Source: an uncultured Marinobacterium sp. (lineage in GTDB: Bacteria > Pseudomonadota > Gammaproteobacteria > Pseudomonadales > Balneatricaceae). From it: DNA of 53,879 nucleotides. The notes under the pieces were generated by a model. That model was not told the origin of the DNA and ran no database searches. It was given only the letters and a program-made list of their open reading frames with translations. Of the stretch, positions 36,684-46,135 are shown one piece after another. Both the position numbers and the translations under genes were made by a program. The stretch covers positions 1-53,879 of the forward strand of contig CANMWJ010000023.1 of assembly GCA_947501565.1 (NCBI GenBank). The letters run 5' to 3'. Each line of letters starts with the position of its first letter. Within the stretch, counting starts at the first letter, position 1.

Positions 36684-37577
36684 ATGAAAAATGTCTTGGT
36701 ATTAGGGGGAACCGGTCTGCTCGGCAGTTCGCTGATCCAGCTACTGAGGTTGTCGGGTTTCGAGTGTTTTTCAGCAGGGCGCACCTCCTCACACGAATTG
36801 GTGATCAGAGCGCCATTTGCGGATTCTCTCCAGCAGTTTCTCGTCAGTCGTGAGATTGATGTTGTCGTTAATCTTGTGGCGCTGACCGACGTTGATGAGT
36901 GCCAAGTAGCGCCGTTTATGGCGTATCAGGTTAATGCAGAGTTTGTAGAGAACGTTATCTCTGCCATCTCTGCTGTAAAAGGGCAAAGACCGGTCCGGTT
37001 GCTGCATATCTCCACAGATCAGGTGTATTCAGGCGAAGGCCCTCATATTGAGAGCAGTGCCAAGCCCATAAATGTCTATGGATTAACAAAATACCTGGCG
37101 GACAAGTCGGTATCCTCTGCGGGCGGATTGGTTTTACGCACGAACTTCTTTGGCAAGAGTAAGCAGGTCACACGCACGAGTTTCTCGGATTGGGTGCTCG
37201 GAGCCTTGTCAGAGGGAACAAGCATTCCTGTTTTTCACGATGTCTTGATCAGTGCAATTTCGATACCGACCTTATGCGAACACATTCGAGACCGCATTTT
37301 GCATTTTAAGCCCGGAATCTATAACTTGGGCACAAGTGAAGGGTACTCCAAGGCTGATCTGGCATTTCAACTCGCCGAACGGTTGGGGCTGGAGCAAGGT
37401 TTGTTGCGTCGAACATCGGTGACGGCAGTACAGTTTGCAGCAGTAAGGCCGAACGATATGCGAATGAATGTCAGCCTTTATGCCGGTACCTTTGATACAG
37501 AATTGCCAGACTTAAGTCATGAATTAGACCGGGTAGTGGATGAATACGACGAATTACAGGGCGGCGCTAAAGGTTAA
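36684..37577 (+). CDS. RmlD-like NAD(P)-dependent sugar reductase
   Basis: This is an extended SDR of about 297 residues, closest in pattern to dTDP-4-dehydrorhamnose reductase: VLVLGGTGLLGSSLIQLL at the N-terminus, NLVALTDVDECQ, HISTDQVYSG and the catalytic YGLTKYLADK. It probably reduces a 4-keto-sugar nucleotide in this island. Whether the substrate is UDP- or GDP-linked cannot be told. ATG 36684 has GGTGA upstream and is preferred to the in-frame GTG at 36657. It overlaps the next gene by 38 bp. Confidence 0.85.
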   Translation: MKNVLVLGGTGLLGSSLIQLLRLSGFECFSAGRTSSHELVIRAPFADSLQQFLVSREIDVVVNLVALTDVDECQVAPFMAYQVNAEFVENVISAISAVKGQRPVRLLHISTDQVYSGEGPHIESSAKPINVYGLTKYLADKSVSSAGGLVLRTNFFGKSKQVTRTSFSDWVLGALSEGTSIPVFHDVLISAISIPTLCEHIRDRILHFKPGIYNLGTSEGYSKADLAFQLAERLGLEQGLLRRTSVTAVQFAAVRPNDMRMNVSLYAGTFDTELPDLSHELDRVVDEYDELQGGAKG

Positions 37578-38634
37578 TAAGAACCTGATTTCCGAAAGCG
37601 ATCCAACCTACTTTATTGCTGATATTGCCGCCAATCATGACGGTGATCTTGAGCGCGCCAAGGATCTGATCTGGCTTTCTGCTGAGGCGGGTGCCAATGC
37701 GGCGAAGTTTCAGCATTTTAAAGCTAAGACGATTGTGAGCGATTATGGCTTCAAGGACTTAGGGGCTCAGCAATCTCATCAGGCTGCTTGGGCTAAATCC
37801 GTGTATGAGGTCTATGAGGATGCGGAAGTTAGCCTGGAGTGGACCGAAGCCCTGGTTAAAACATGCAAAGAAGCGAACGTAGACTTCTTCACAAGCCCCT
37901 ATGATTTTGCTCTGGCAGACCTGATTGACCAATACGTTCCGGCGCACAAGATTGGCTCGGGTGATATTACCTGGCATGCGATGCTGCAGCATATTGCGGC
38001 TAAAGGTAAGCCCTATTTCCTGGCTACTGGAGCCTCCGATCTCTCTGAAGTGATTGCCGCAGTTGAGTGTTGTCGGGAGATAAATCCACAGCTTGTCCTG
38101 ATGCAGTGCAACACTAACTATACAGCGAGCCTGGAAAACTTTAAGTACATAAATCTTAATGTCCTGAATACCTATCGAACACTATTCCCTAATGTGCTTT
38201 TAGGCTTAAGTGACCACACGCTTGGTCACTCAACGGTGCTGGGTGCTGTAGCGCTGGGGGCCAGGGTTATAGAAAAGCACTTCACCGATAGTAATGACCG
38301 CGTAGGACCTGATCATAAGTTCTCCATGAATCCTCTAACCTGGAAGGAGATGGTCGATAGATCGCGTGAGTTAGAGCTTTCTCTGGGGGCAGCGGTAAAG
38401 CGCGTCGAAGACAATGAAAGGGAGACTGTAGTCTTACAGCGCCGCTCCATACGTGTTGTCCGGGATATGAAAATCGGCGAGGTAATCAAGCCGGATGATT
38501 TGGAGTGTTTACGACCCGCACCGGTAGATGCATTCGCACCATATCAGATGGATGAGGTGGTTGGTGCAACGGTGGTGAAGGAACTTAAACAAGGGCAGCA
38601 CTTGAGCACTGATGTCATCTCTAAGCAAGTTTGA
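37540..38634 (+). CDS. NeuB/PseI-family nonulosonic acid synthase
   Basis: This enzyme condenses phosphoenolpyruvate with a six-carbon amino sugar to give a nine-carbon sialic-acid-like sugar. The TIM-barrel (about 20-285) has FIADIAANHDGDLERAKDLI, FFTSPYD, KIGSGDITW, LATGASDLSEV and GLSDHTLGHSTVLGAVALGA. A C-terminal SAF (antifreeze-like) domain follows (about 295-364: SIRVVRDMKIGEVI). Which of Neu5Ac, legionaminic, pseudaminic or another acid it makes cannot be decided by eye. The 364 residues are typical. The overlap with the upstream reductase suggests a shared operon. Confidence 0.92.
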   Translation: MNTTNYRAALKVNKNLISESDPTYFIADIAANHDGDLERAKDLIWLSAEAGANAAKFQHFKAKTIVSDYGFKDLGAQQSHQAAWAKSVYEVYEDAEVSLEWTEALVKTCKEANVDFFTSPYDFALADLIDQYVPAHKIGSGDITWHAMLQHIAAKGKPYFLATGASDLSEVIAAVECCREINPQLVLMQCNTNYTASLENFKYINLNVLNTYRTLFPNVLLGLSDHTLGHSTVLGAVALGARVIEKHFTDSNDRVGPDHKFSMNPLTWKEMVDRSRELELSLGAAVKRVEDNERETVVLQRRSIRVVRDMKIGEVIKPDDLECLRPAPVDAFAPYQMDEVVGATVVKELKQGQHLSTDVISKQV

Positions 38635-38638
38635 AGCT

Positions 38639-39277
38639 ATGAAAGTAGCGGTTGTTATTCCTGCGTACAACGAGGAAGCGACTATTGGACAAGTGGTGGC
38701 TGCTGTTCGAAAACATAATCTGGATGCCATTGTGTTTGATGATGGGTCCAGTGATGACACGGCTTCACTGGCTGATAGTGCAGGAGCAATAGTTATCTCT
38801 GGTCGTGGCAATGGGGGCTACGATGCAGCTATTAATTCGGGTTTTCTGGCGGCGGCAGAATTAGAGTACGCATACGTTATTACGATGGATGCTGATGGGC
38901 AGCATCCAGCGGAGTTGTTACCAGAGTATGTCCGTCTGTTTCAGGCCGGGGTGGATTGTGTAGCGGGAAATCGATCGAGTTTCGGACGCTGGTCTGAACA
39001 TCTTTTCTCTTTCGTTGCTGGCAAATTGTGGGGTGTACATGATCCCCTGTGTGGTATGAAAGGTTACAGCCTTCAGTTGTGGCGACAGCGGGGGGCGTTT
39101 GACCGTTATCACTCTGTGGGTACCGAACTGCTCATCTATGCCGTTAAAAAGGGTTTCAGGGTGGCTGAATTGCCTGTGTGTGTGCGTGAGCGTGATGACC
39201 GTTCGCGATTTGGCAGTGGGCTGAAACCGAATCTTGTCATTCTGCGCGCATTGTTACGTGCGCTTCTGAGTCGCTGA
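38639..39277 (+). CDS. family 2 glycosyltransferase, DPM1-like
   Basis: This GT-A fold glycosyltransferase of about 212 residues has AVVIPAYNEEATIGQVV at the N-terminus, DDGSSDDT for nucleotide binding, MDADGQH for metal and DPLCGMKGY. The pattern is that of dolichyl-phosphate mannose synthase-like enzymes, which act on polyprenyl- or protein-linked glycans. No membrane segment is present. The frame opens at 38612, overlapping neuB, but MKVAVVIPAYN from 38639 is the usual N-terminus. Confidence 0.87.
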   Translation: MKVAVVIPAYNEEATIGQVVAAVRKHNLDAIVFDDGSSDDTASLADSAGAIVISGRGNGGYDAAINSGFLAAAELEYAYVITMDADGQHPAELLPEYVRLFQAGVDCVAGNRSSFGRWSEHLFSFVAGKLWGVHDPLCGMKGYSLQLWRQRGAFDRYHSVGTELLIYAVKKGFRVAELPVCVRERDDRSRFGSGLKPNLVILRALLRALLSR

Positions 39278-39384
39278 AAACGAAAGCGGCCAACACGACT
39301 GTCAAAACACCAGACTTCAGATTTATACCATCCGGTCGATATGCTGATGGTGCAGTTGGATATATTTAATTTAAGGTTCTTTGT

Positions 39385-40455
39385 ATGCGAAAAAAGGCGC
39401 TGATAACGGGAATTACCGGCCAGGATGGTGCTTATCTGGCAGAGTTTCTGTTACAGAAAGGCTATGAAGTACACGGAATACGGAGACGTTCGTCGTCCTT
39501 TAATACGGGGCGTATAGATCATCTCTATCTGGATCCCCAGCACAAAGAAAAAAACATGTTTCTGCATTATGGGGATATGACCGATAGCTCCAGCCTGATT
39601 CGTGTCATCGAAAAGGTGCAGCCAGATGAGGTTTACAATCTGGCGGCGCAGTCCCATGTTGCGGTCAGCTTTGAAGTGCCTGAGCACACCGCTGATGCCG
39701 ACGCTCTCGGAACATTGCGTTTGCTTGAGGCAATCAAGATGCTGGGGTTGGCGAAAAAAACCCGCTTTTACCAAGCGAGTACTTCTGAACTGTATGGGCA
39801 GGTACAAGAAGTACCGCAAACGGAAAACACGCCATTTTATCCACGAAGCCCATATGCTGTTGCCAAGCTGTACTCCTACTGGATAACGGTGAATTATCGT
39901 GAAGCTTACGGCCTCTATGCGTGTAACGGTATCCTCTTCAATCATGAAAGCCCCATGCGCGGTGAGATCTTCGTAACCCGAAAGATCACAATGGCACTTG
40001 CAAGGATCAAACTCGGGGTGCAGGAATGCCTCTATATCGGCAATCTGAATGCAAAGAGAGACTGGGGGCATGCACGAGACTATGTTGAGGCGCAATGGTT
40101 GATGTTGCAGCAGGAGCAGCCCGTAGACTACGTGATTGCAACCGGCACGCAATATAGTGTTCGGGACTTTATTGAAGCTGCGGCTGCTGTACTTGATCTT
40201 GAGATTTCCTGGAGTGGTGAGGGTGTTGAAGAGGTCGGGCAACTGACCGATCGTGCCTCTGGATCTGTATTACATTCCAACGCGCGGATAGAAGTAGACC
40301 CTAAATACTTCCGGCCCACGGAGGTGGATACTCTGCTTGGGGATGCCTCTAAAGCTCGAGACGAGCTAGGTTGGATACCGAAAATTAGCTTCGGAGAACT
40401 CGTCGAAGAGATGGTGGTCGCGGATCTTGAGCTGGCCCAAAGAGAGCTACGCTAA
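39385..40455 (+). CDS. gmd: GDP-mannose 4,6-dehydratase
   Basis: This enzyme makes GDP-4-keto-6-deoxy-D-mannose from GDP-mannose. It is an extended SDR of 356 residues with the Gmd signatures [59 protein letters not shown] and [17 protein letters not shown], including the catalytic Ser/Thr-Glu-Tyr-Lys set. GDP-mannose can come from the ManC enzyme at the other end of the island. A 107-bp gap with no visible signal precedes it. Confidence 0.96.
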   Translation: MRKKALITGITGQDGAYLAEFLLQKGYEVHGIRRRSSSFNTGRIDHLYLDPQHKEKNMFLHYGDMTDSSSLIRVIEKVQPDEVYNLAAQSHVAVSFEVPEHTADADALGTLRLLEAIKMLGLAKKTRFYQASTSELYGQVQEVPQTENTPFYPRSPYAVAKLYSYWITVNYREAYGLYACNGILFNHESPMRGEIFVTRKITMALARIKLGVQECLYIGNLNAKRDWGHARDYVEAQWLMLQQEQPVDYVIATGTQYSVRDFIEAAAAVLDLEISWSGEGVEEVGQLTDRASGSVLHSNARIEVDPKYFRPTEVDTLLGDASKARDELGWIPKISFGELVEEMVVADLELAQRELR

Positions 40456-40501
40456 CGTTTGGATCTAAACTGATTGTGCCAAGAGATAAGAATTGAGACT
40501 G

Positions 40502-41335
40502 ATGTCTATGAATGGGAAAGTTGAAGAGCTGCTGGCTTTTTGTGATCAGATTATATCGGGCAGTGAGAATGATTTCTTGCGTTTGTCCACGCACAGCGAG
40601 GGACACTCCGAGCGGGTGATCGAAACCTCATGGGCTGTGGCGTTCATGTCTCAGTTTGAAAGTGCGTCGCTTCTGGACGTCGGATTCACGATGGGGAGTA
40701 TGGACTATCTAGGGGCGCTGCTGTCTCTCGAGGACGCTGGCCACGTGAAAATTAATGCAGTGGATATCGTCAGGCCTGAAAGGGTTGCCGGACGATATCT
40801 GCCGCAGTGGCGTGATCGGATCCTGAATGTGCCAGTAGATATTTGCGACATACGCGAGTATGAAAGCGATAAACAGTACGATCTCATCAGCTGTATCTCT
40901 ACGATTGAGCATGTTGGCTTTGATATAGCAACCTACGACGACCCCAAAAGCGCGTTCGAGCGTTGTCAGAGTGCTGACGAGGTCTCGATGCTACGAGCTG
41001 AGAATACCGATTGCCGAGTGCTGGACGCATTTGCAAAAGCGCTCAAAGATGGTGGTTACGCGCTGATCTCAGTACCCGTCGGCAAGGGGGCGCCGGTATT
41101 ATTGCAGGACTCTATGGGGCTTTACTGCGCTCAGTGGGAATACAGCAGTAAGAGTTGGAAGCGATTAATCCAACATCCATCTTTTGCGGTCAAAGAGCAG
41201 CGATTCTTCCAGTTAAATACAGCTGGTTGTTGGGATGAATGCTTAAAGCTTGAGGATATCACCGATAAAACCGGTGAAATGAAATCCCATGCAGAAGCCT
41301 GTGCGGTGGTAGTACTGCAAAAGCGAGGGGGCTAA
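40502..41335 (+). CDS. SAM-dependent methyltransferase of the glycosylation island
   Basis: This is a class I methyltransferase of about 277 residues. The SAM motif SLLDVGFTMGSMDYLG and the later DLISCISTIEHVG with GGYALISVPVG are recognisable, though the glycine motif is atypical. It is probably an O- or N-methylase acting on a sugar of this cluster, with no closer assignment possible. The start is uncertain between TTG 40493, ATG 40502 and ATG 40508. It ends directly against the next gene's GTG. Confidence 0.75.
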   Translation: MSMNGKVEELLAFCDQIISGSENDFLRLSTHSEGHSERVIETSWAVAFMSQFESASLLDVGFTMGSMDYLGALLSLEDAGHVKINAVDIVRPERVAGRYLPQWRDRILNVPVDICDIREYESDKQYDLISCISTIEHVGFDIATYDDPKSAFERCQSADEVSMLRAENTDCRVLDAFAKALKDGGYALISVPVGKGAPVLLQDSMGLYCAQWEYSSKSWKRLIQHPSFAVKEQRFFQLNTAGCWDECLKLEDITDKTGEMKSHAEACAVVVLQKRGG

Positions 41336-42160
41336 GTGGCTGATATATCCGTTGTTGTCTGCGTAAAAAACGAAGCGGCCAGGATTTCCGAGTGTCTGGC
41401 GAGTATTGCCGCAGAAAAGCCCTACGAAATTATCCTGGTGGACGGTTCCTCTACCGATAACACCGTTGAAATTGCGCGCCAGTTTACAGATAGAGTTATT
41501 GTCTCCGCGGCCGGCAGTTTATGCGCTGATCGTCAGGTCGGGATTGATGCTGCATCTTGCGCGTTGATAGCGATGGTCGATGCTGACCATCGATTGCCTG
41601 AAGGTTCTTTGCAGTCATTGGCGAAAGACCTCGAAGATTATCGTTTGGACATCGTTCAGAGCCAGCTTAGGATGTTTGATAATCGGGGCTTTTGGTGCAA
41701 GGCCGAAGATGAAATGTGGCAGCTGAACCACAACCATCCCGGCGCTAAAGAGATGATTGGAACAGCGCCGGCTATCTATCGGAAGGCAGTATTTGATCAG
41801 GTACGCTTCGATCCTGAAACCACTAAAACGATAGACGATACCGACTTTATTTACCGCTTAAAGCGGGATACAGGATTTAAGATTGGTATCGGAAAAACTG
41901 TTGTCCTGCAGAAACATTTCTCAACGCTGGGCGACTATATGAAAAAGTTTGTTTGGTACGGTGTTGGTGACGGTGAGTTCTGTGTGAAACATCGGGAGCG
42001 AATGCCTAGCATGCTGTTTCACCTTATCGTGCGCTATCCTTTCATCTATTCGGCTAAGGCGTGTTTCCAAATGAAATGGCGGGCGGGAGTGTATTGTTTT
42101 CTGCAAGGTTTAGTCCGCTTTTATGGCGCTACAAAGTATTTTGTATCCTCAAAAGGTTGA
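41336..42160 (+). CDS. family 2 glycosyltransferase
   Basis: This GT-A fold transferase of 274 residues has SVVVCVKNEAARISECL, LVDGSSTDNT and MVDADHRLPEGSL. A C-terminal hydrophobic/basic part may contact the membrane. It is probably a sugar transferase building the glycan whose precursors are made here. The GTG start follows the previous stop with no gap and has GAGGGGG upstream, implying coupled translation. Confidence 0.85.
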   Translation: MADISVVVCVKNEAARISECLASIAAEKPYEIILVDGSSTDNTVEIARQFTDRVIVSAAGSLCADRQVGIDAASCALIAMVDADHRLPEGSLQSLAKDLEDYRLDIVQSQLRMFDNRGFWCKAEDEMWQLNHNHPGAKEMIGTAPAIYRKAVFDQVRFDPETTKTIDDTDFIYRLKRDTGFKIGIGKTVVLQKHFSTLGDYMKKFVWYGVGDGEFCVKHRERMPSMLFHLIVRYPFIYSAKACFQMKWRAGVYCFLQGLVRFYGATKYFVSSKG

Positions 42161-42163
42161 TTG

Positions 42164-43393
42164 ATGTCTTTTACAGAAATTACTGAATGCCGGGTTTGTC
42201 AAGGCACACAACTGAAGGAAGTCCTTAGCCTTGGTGTGCAGTCACTCACGGGTGTTTTCCCCAAATCTGCGGCTGAGCACGTAGATAGCGGTCCCGTTTC
42301 TCTTGTTCAGTGCATGGGGGATTGTGGATTAGTTCAGCTGAAGCAAACCTACAGTCTTAGCCAGATGTATGGGGAAAATTACGGCTACAGATCTGGCCTG
42401 AATGCTTCTATGGTGGCTCATCTGAAAAGTAAGGTGGGCGCTTTATGTGAGCGGATGGATCTCCGCGATGGAGATCTTGTCGTTGATGTGGGCAGCAATG
42501 ACGGAACGACACTGGGATTTTTCTCCGAAAAGCTTGAACGGTGGGGTATAGACCCGAGTGCAGAGAAGTTCAGGCATTATTACCAGCCGTCGGTAAATTT
42601 AATTGTTGATTTCTTCTCTGCGGATCTAATCCGAAAACAGGTCGGCAGTAAGAAGGCTAGGCTTATCACCTCATTTTCCATGTTTTACGATTTGGAAGAT
42701 CCCGTCGCCTTTGCTAAGGAGATCGCGGAGGTGTTGGATGATGAAGGTGTGTGGTGTTTTGAACAAAGCTACATGCCGGAGATGTTGCGTCAGGTAGCAT
42801 ACGATACTGTCTGTCAGGAGCATCTGGAGTATTACGCTCTCAGGCAGGTGGACTATATTCTGAAGCAGGCCGGAATGAAGTTGCTGGATGTTGAATTAAA
42901 TGATGTGAATGGCGGTAGCTTTTCGGTATTGGCTGCAAAACAAGATTCATCCCTCCAGGCGAATATACAGCACATTGAAGGGCTCCTCGAAAAAGAGGCT
43001 CTGTTTCTTAATCAAGGCGTAGCCCTCAGTGAATTTGTTGAGGGTGTAGAGTCTTCTAAGAAAGCGTTACTTGGGTTTGTCGCAGAAGCAAAACGGAACG
43101 GTAAAACAGTTGCGGCTTTGGGGGCGTCCACCAAAGGGAATGTCCTGCTCCAGTATTGTGGTTTAGGACCTCAGGAGATCGACTGTGTCGGCGAAGTAAA
43201 TAAAGACAAATTTGGCTGCTTCACCCCAGGAACGAATATCCCGATCTTAGAGGAAAATACCGTTCTGGCGAGCGATTACGATTTCTATCTTATTTTGCCC
43301 TGGCACTTTAAAACATTTTTCATCAATAAGCAGAAGCTGAAAGGTAAAACTCTGGTATTCCCGCTGCCAAACCTGGAAGTTGTAACTCTCTGA
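42164..43393 (+). CDS. zinc-containing sugar C-methyltransferase
   Basis: This protein of about 409 residues has the three-part layout of NDP-sugar C-methyltransferases. An N-terminal zinc-binding region (ECRVCQG and MGDCGLVQL) leads into a SAM-binding Rossmann domain (VVDVGSNDGTTLGFF). A C-terminal domain with ALGASTKGNVLLQYCGL completes it. The known family adds a methyl group to a sugar carbon next to a keto group. The Gmd product, a 4-keto sugar, is a likely type of substrate, which would give a branched deoxysugar (inference). The TTG at 42161 directly precedes ATG 42164, which has AAAAGG upstream. Its stop overlaps the next ATG. Confidence 0.88.
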   Translation: MSFTEITECRVCQGTQLKEVLSLGVQSLTGVFPKSAAEHVDSGPVSLVQCMGDCGLVQLKQTYSLSQMYGENYGYRSGLNASMVAHLKSKVGALCERMDLRDGDLVVDVGSNDGTTLGFFSEKLERWGIDPSAEKFRHYYQPSVNLIVDFFSADLIRKQVGSKKARLITSFSMFYDLEDPVAFAKEIAEVLDDEGVWCFEQSYMPEMLRQVAYDTVCQEHLEYYALRQVDYILKQAGMKLLDVELNDVNGGSFSVLAAKQDSSLQANIQHIEGLLEKEALFLNQGVALSEFVEGVESSKKALLGFVAEAKRNGKTVAALGASTKGNVLLQYCGLGPQEIDCVGEVNKDKFGCFTPGTNIPILEENTVLASDYDFYLILPWHFKTFFINKQKLKGKTLVFPLPNLEVVTL

Positions 43394-44358
43394 TGAAAAC
43401 ATCGGTGATCATTGGCTCGCGTGGTCAGGACGGTACCTTATTAGGGCGTTTGCTGAGTGATAAAGGTCATAGATTAATAGGGTATCACCGTACCGGACGG
43501 GAAGGGTGGCCAGAATCAGGCAGTTTTGATCTGGTTAGCGAACTTGAACAGCTTTTTAAGAAAGAACGGGTCGATGAGGTTTTTTATCTCGCCGCCTTTC
43601 ATCACGCTTCAGGAGATCGCCTGCAACAACCAGCCGAGCTGATTGAGCGAAGTTATGCAGTAAATACTCTGCTATTTGCATCAGTGCTTGACCTGGTGAG
43701 GCTGTACTCCCCTCGCACTAGAGTTTTTTACGCTGGTTCATCACATATGTATGGCCCGGTAAAATCACTCACACCGCTCAAAGAGTCGGCTCCTTACCAG
43801 CCGATCACTCCCTACGCACTATCGAAAGTGGCTGCAACGCAAGTTGCTCGCTATTATCGCCAGCAGCACGATGTTTTTGCCACCGTCGGGGTTTTGTTTA
43901 ACCATGAGTCGTATTTGCGCAGCCCTCGGTTTCTTACGCGCAAAGTGATTGATCATGCGCTTCTTTTGGCGGAGGGTCGACCAGCCGGGGAATTACAAGT
44001 CGCACGCCCGGAGGCCATGGTAGATTGGGGATATGCTCCAGAATACATGGAGGCTGTATATCGATTAATGGAGATCGATAGTGCCGGTGAATTTAATATT
44101 GGTTCGGGGCAAGCGCATACCGTTGAAGAGTTTGTGCGTTTGGTTTTCTTAAAGCTAGGGCTCGAATATGATCGGCATGTAGAAGTCACAGGAGCCCTGA
44201 ACTCTGAATCTTATGTTTATATCGCCGACACCTCTAAGATAGAGGAAGCGACAGGCTGGAGCTATTCCCGGACTTTAGAGCAACTGGTTGATGTTTTAAT
44301 CGAGACGATTGCTGGGAACGGCAGTTCTGTGGATCGTCTAAGTTCATATTGGAGCTAG
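43393..44358 (+). CDS. Gmd-like NAD-dependent sugar epimerase/dehydratase
   Basis: This extended SDR of 321 residues is a divergent relative of GDP-mannose 4,6-dehydratase: IIGSRGQDGTLLGRLL, AGSSHMYGPVKSL, PYALSKVAATQVARYYRQ, LFNHESYLRSPRFLTRKV and VDWGYAPEYMEAVYRLME. It lacks the typical Gmd segment RRRSSSFNT after the first strand. It may reduce, epimerise or dehydrate a GDP- or other NDP-linked sugar made by the neighbours. It overlaps the C-methyltransferase stop (ATGA), is last of the rightward island operon, and converges on manC. Confidence 0.85.
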   Translation: MKTSVIIGSRGQDGTLLGRLLSDKGHRLIGYHRTGREGWPESGSFDLVSELEQLFKKERVDEVFYLAAFHHASGDRLQQPAELIERSYAVNTLLFASVLDLVRLYSPRTRVFYAGSSHMYGPVKSLTPLKESAPYQPITPYALSKVAATQVARYYRQQHDVFATVGVLFNHESYLRSPRFLTRKVIDHALLLAEGRPAGELQVARPEAMVDWGYAPEYMEAVYRLMEIDSAGEFNIGSGQAHTVEEFVRLVFLKLGLEYDRHVEVTGALNSESYVYIADTSKIEEATGWSYSRTLEQLVDVLIETIAGNGSSVDRLSSYWS

Positions 44359-44635
44359 GGTACCAGCAAATAAGTTCGAAACGCCTCTGAAAGCCCCAAA
44401 AGGTGCGCGCTAAAACGACTTTCTGCTTTGTCTGGCAGTTTGGAAAGGCTCCGTCATTCCGCTGGCATCAGCGTATCCTTTGGGTAAAGCTGTTTTATCG
44501 ACCGCAGAGAAAGTCTCGGACTGGTTCGTAGGTTCCCCGGCATCTATCGCTTTAGATAGATCGAATCTGACCGAATTGACCCTCTCTTAAGTGATAGTTG
44601 TAACGCCATTTATTTAAACATAACGCTTGTTAGCG
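44359..44635. other. 277-bp convergent intergenic region with two hairpins, no gene seen
   Basis: ATCTATC/GATAGAT (44542-44561) and ATAACGCT/AGCGTTAT (44620-44639, overlapping the manC stop) form short stems. Neither has a T tract on either strand, so they are at best weak bidirectional terminators. I find no plausible coding sequence or RNA gene here. Confidence 0.5.
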
Positions 44636-46042
44636 TTATATCCTCCCGTATTTATCCTCATATCGTACGATGTCATCTTCGCCAAGGTAAGGTCCCGACT
44701 GAACTTCAATTAACTCCAAGGGGATAATTCCGGGGTTTTCAAGCGCGTGCACCACGCCGACTGGGATAAAGGTCGATTCATTTTCAGAAAGCAAAAATGA
44801 TTGCTCTCCCTTTGTTACTTGGGCGATACCTTTGACGATAACCCAGTGTTCTGCGCGATGGTGATGCATCTGAGTTGAGAGCTTTGCGCCGGGCTTTACC
44901 GTTATATGTTTTACCTGGTATCGCTCTTGCTGATAAATCGCATAATAGGATCCCCATGGACGGTGAACAACGGGATGGCTCAGGTGTTCGGAGCGGCCAT
45001 ATTTCTTAAGTTGATCAACCAGGTTCTTTATGAGCCCTGATTGGTTTTTTTCTGCCACGAGAACGGTATCGTTGGTTTCTACGACGATGAGGTTGTCGAT
45101 GCCAGCCGTCGCAACCAACCTGTTTTCAGCATGGATGTAACTGTTGTGAGTACGCTCAGTGATTACATCGCCTGTGATAACGTTGCCGTCAGCGTTCTTC
45201 TGTTGTGATTCCCATAGACTGCTCCAGGAACCCACATCACTCCAGTCGGCTTCCATGGCTACCATGCAGGCCTCGCTGGTCGATTCCAGGAGGGCGTAAT
45301 CAATAGACTCTGCTGGGCAGTCGAAAAATGCGCTTTTGTCTATCCGGACAAAGTCGAGATCTCTCTGCATATTTCTGTAGGCGGTATTACAGTGTCCCAT
45401 GATGTCTGGTCTGAATTTTTCCAGCTCGTTCAGATAAGTACGGGCTTTAAATACAAAGATGCCGCAGTTCCAGTAATAAGATCCATCATGCATATATTTA
45501 GTGGCTAGCTGGTGGTTCGGCTTCTCTTTGAAGGATTTTACGAGGTAGCTATCACCGACTTCTTCACCTGTTTGTATGTATCCGTAGCCCGTTTCCGGAT
45601 GGGTCGGGCGCACGCCAAACACTACGATCTTGTCTAGGCGGGCGAGATTGATCGCTTTTCTTATCGAGTCCTGAAACGCTTCGATATGATGGATTTCATG
45701 ATCTGCAGATAAGACGACGAGGGTAGCGTCTTCGTCCGATGACAAGGCGTGAAGCGCTGCGACGGTTATCGCAGGAGCTGTGTTTCGACCGGCTGGCTCC
45801 AGGATGATTTGCGCTGGACTTCTCCCTGTTTGGCGAAGCTGTTCCGCAGTCAAAAAGCGATGTTCTTCATTGCATAAAACGATTGGGGGTGAGGTGCTCA
45901 AGCCTTCAAGTCTGTTGAGGGTTGCTTGCAGCATGGAGTTCTCAGGGGAGGTAAGGTTTAGAAACTGCTTAGGCTTTTCTTGGCGCGAAAGAGGCCATAG
46001 TCGTGTTCCTGCTCCGCCAGCGAGGATTACCGGAATAAACAT
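44636..46042 (-). CDS. manC: mannose-1-phosphate guanylyltransferase / mannose-6-phosphate isomerase
   Basis: This bifunctional enzyme supplies GDP-mannose. The N-terminal nucleotidyltransferase (about 1-340) has PVILAGGAGTRLWPLSRQEK with the pyrophosphorylase signature, FGVRPTHPETGYGYI and FVFKAR. A C-terminal cupin-type isomerase domain (about 355-468) has RPWGSYY, MHHHRAEHW and GVVHALENPG. The size fits the AlgA/CpsB/ManC family. It would feed Gmd in the island. The frame also allows ATG 46069. The later ATG gives the family N-terminus MFIPVILAGG. A TTGACA upstream on the minus strand may be its -35. Confidence 0.94.
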   Translation of the reverse strand: MFIPVILAGGAGTRLWPLSRQEKPKQFLNLTSPENSMLQATLNRLEGLSTSPPIVLCNEEHRFLTAEQLRQTGRSPAQIILEPAGRNTAPAITVAALHALSSDEDATLVVLSADHEIHHIEAFQDSIRKAINLARLDKIVVFGVRPTHPETGYGYIQTGEEVGDSYLVKSFKEKPNHQLATKYMHDGSYYWNCGIFVFKARTYLNELEKFRPDIMGHCNTAYRNMQRDLDFVRIDKSAFFDCPAESIDYALLESTSEACMVAMEADWSDVGSWSSLWESQQKNADGNVITGDVITERTHNSYIHAENRLVATAGIDNLIVVETNDTVLVAEKNQSGLIKNLVDQLKKYGRSEHLSHPVVHRPWGSYYAIYQQERYQVKHITVKPGAKLSTQMHHHRAEHWVIVKGIAQVTKGEQSFLLSENESTFIPVGVVHALENPGIIPLELIEVQSGPYLGEDDIVRYEDKYGRI

Positions 46043-46135
46043 CTTTGAAGTCTCTGGTGAGTTGCACATCAGCTCGGGTAAGAGGTAGTGTCAACGCTAA
46101 GTCTGGTATGGCTTTGAGCTATTCCGAAATATCGC

